Assembly (NCBI GenBank): GCA_903995115.1
Contig: LR877164.1
Span: forward strand, 310,001-374,000
Direction of reading: 5' to 3'
Length of the DNA: 64,000 nucleotides
Source: Angomonas deanei
Taxonomy: Eukaryota > Euglenozoa > Kinetoplastea > Trypanosomatida > Trypanosomatidae
Part shown: piece by piece, positions 62,501 through 64,000 of the stretch
Layout: every line of letters starts with the position of its first letter
Position numbering within the stretch: position 1 is the first letter of the stretch
Position numbers and translations under genes: made by a program
Notes under the pieces: model-generated
What the model saw: the letters and a program-made list of their open reading frames with translations, nothing else
Told to the model about the DNA's origin: nothing
Database searches by the model: none

Positions 62501-64000
62501 AAGATCCTCTGAAGCCCACCACCGCTGACCCTGACCCCTTGCAGTGGAGGGAGAAGCTGGTCCCCTTTCTTGAGTTCCGTGGGCGATATGCCGTGGGGGC
62601 GGATCGCAAGCCGCTGCTGGAGTATCTGTCCCGTCGTGACGAGGGTCTCAACCCCCGACCCAACCTTTACCACAGTCCCTCCTTCCGCGAGGCGTTGAAG
62701 CGAGTTGGAGACGCCTCGGACGGCGTCCCCGCCGCGTTGACCAGGAAGCTGATCGAGGACGAACTTTTGTTTCTGTACCCCCACGGAGCCATGCTGTTTC
62801 AAAAGGTTCTTTCTATTTTTCCCGCCGATCGCGCGGACGAGATCGCCTCGCGGTGGTTGTATATGACGGTCGAGTGGTGGTTGCCGAAATCCCTCGAGGT
62901 AGGGTTTACCACCTGCATGACGCTTTGCCTCAAAGATCCAGACTTCTTTGTGGATGAGTTGCCCCGACTTTGCCGCCGGCTGCGTCACTGTGACTCCACC
63001 TGGCTGTGGTTTGTTCTGCAGATTATACTGAATGAGATGACCGGGGCTGCAGCGTGCAGCCTACCGATGGAGAGCGACACGGTGCGGCCCTCCATCAGCT
63101 TCGACGGGGAAGAGCTCGCGATGCTGATGGGGGCGCTGGAGGGCCTCCCCGCTTATTACGCGGAGCAGTTTTACCGCAAGTTTGACCCCGTGAAGGGCGA
63201 TGTGACGCTGAAGGAAGTGTTTCATGACATCCTCCAGGTCTCCTTCGAGGCTGTTTTTGACCGGTGGATACGTGTGCTGTACGTTGGCGTAGAGAGTGGG
63301 GCGTCCAGGGTGAAGAAAGCACACGACACGCTCCGGGCGTGGCTGTATGAGCTGGACGAGACCCAGTATGCCTCCTTCCGCTCCTTCCTGCGCTGTTTTT
63401 CCGCGGGCAGCTTGGGTCTGCTGGAGAAACTGATTGATGTGTTTGCGTCGAACGTCTTCGATCCAGTGGATTTGTTTTCACTAGTAGAATCTTTGCTTAA
63501 AACACACCACATGGGGAGACAGGCTCCCGCGATCATGGAGGCGCTGAAGGTTGAAGAAGGAAAGGTTCGGAAAGATATGAAAAATATACCCAAACAGCCA
63601 GTGTCCTTTGGGGAACTGGTGCGGAAGCTACCGGAAATGAAAAAGGACGTGGATCTGGCCAAGGTGGTATACGAGTATGTCAGCCAACTTGCGGCCGACG
63701 AGGGGAAGCTCGTCGCGGAGCGCCGTTCGTTTAAGAAGGAGTTTGCAAAGAACTTGTCGGCGGCCGAGCGGGTCCGCGGTGCGCCGGAGTCCGCTGAGGA
63801 GCGGCAGTGGAGGACTGCCGACAAGAAGGGAGCGGCCCCCATTCTGCAAACTCTCGCAGTTATTATCGCGTGCCTCCAGCGGGAGAAAAAGGTGACGCTC
63901 CACCCTGTCCAGGTGCTCGCCGTGTGCACGACATGCAAGAAGCAGACACTAGCGCAGATTGAGACCGGCGAGGGCAAGACTTTCCTTTCGGCGTGCGTGT
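56600..64000 (+). CDS. Giant SecA-like protein, copy 2 (partial, one frame break)
   Basis: A tandem copy of the 44297 gene, starting 12,303 bases downstream and running off the window inside the SecA-like core (last visible motif QIETGEGKTF at ~63960). Relative to copy 1 it has two extra codons near 56863 and is one base short in CCGCC(C)ACC near 61170. This puts a stop at 61205-61207 in the first frame. The frame matching copy 1 appears open from there to the window end, so this is either a single recent lesion or an assembly error. By eye the copies are almost identical except for a few dense patches of difference. The conserved leader and zinc-like, collagen-like and Cys/His motifs suggest the same function. 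Confidence 0.8.

Noticed and set aside
1-64000. tRNA, rRNA, CRISPR arrays, retroelements or DNA transposons
   Set aside because: No cloverleaf, conserved rRNA block, spaced direct-repeat array, reverse transcriptase or transposase motif was recognised. Small non-coding RNAs in the homopolymer-rich spacers cannot be excluded by eye.

Overview
The window looks like part of a long polycistronic unit from a kinetoplastid protist, most likely a trypanosomatid-like one. The genus cannot be fixed from sequence alone. Every supportable gene lies on the + strand. No cis-introns, tRNAs, rRNAs or mobile elements were recognised. Nearly every intergenic gap has the same order: stop codon, homopolymer-rich A/T spacer, polypyrimidine tract, AG, short A-rich leader, ATG. 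This is the layout expected for trans-spliced kinetoplastid mRNAs. Several genes also carry a globular domain resembling the conserved N-terminal domain of the kinetoplastid flagellum attachment zone protein FAZ1. All three standard stop codons are used.

Two kinds of gene alternate. Most are AT-rich and packed with (AAT)n tracts encoding asparagine runs, even inside conserved enzymes. A few are GC-rich and free of such runs: the partial first gene, the lipase, the 3' half of the 37203 gene and the two giant genes.

Layout. 1-2287: two FAZ1-domain-like proteins. 2846-4694: a small membrane protein and a membrane-anchored methyltransferase of the ovothiol (OvoA C-terminal) type. 5016-12056: a PHD-finger protein, a tiny basic protein, an armadillo-like protein, a cysteine-rich GPI-type surface protein and a PQ-loop transporter. 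12335-16058: an acylated pseudokinase. 16313-17440: a class 3 lipase. 18304-20976: a Ulp1/SENP-type protease. 21260-23402: two genes sharing an almost identical C-terminal module. 23896-26644: an active-looking Ser/Thr kinase. 27157-33710: a very large Asn-rich zinc-finger and kinase-like protein. 33976-36872: an RRM-like protein, a twin CX9C mitochondrial-type protein and an FtsJ-like methyltransferase. 37203-43298: a four-zinc-finger protein with two FAZ1-like domains. 44297-64000: two tandem copies of a giant gene (about 3948 aa in the complete copy) with a SecA-like translocase ATPase core.

About half of the genes are interrupted by 1-2 nt frame changes, almost always at A or T homopolymers next to AAT tracts. 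Conserved motifs continue in the new frame, so I annotate each as one gene and treat the breaks as probable assembly indels, though real lesions cannot be excluded. The genes do not form one obvious pathway, as expected of a kinetoplastid transcription unit. The most unusual content is the tandem SecA-like giant gene family with mosaic divergence between copies.
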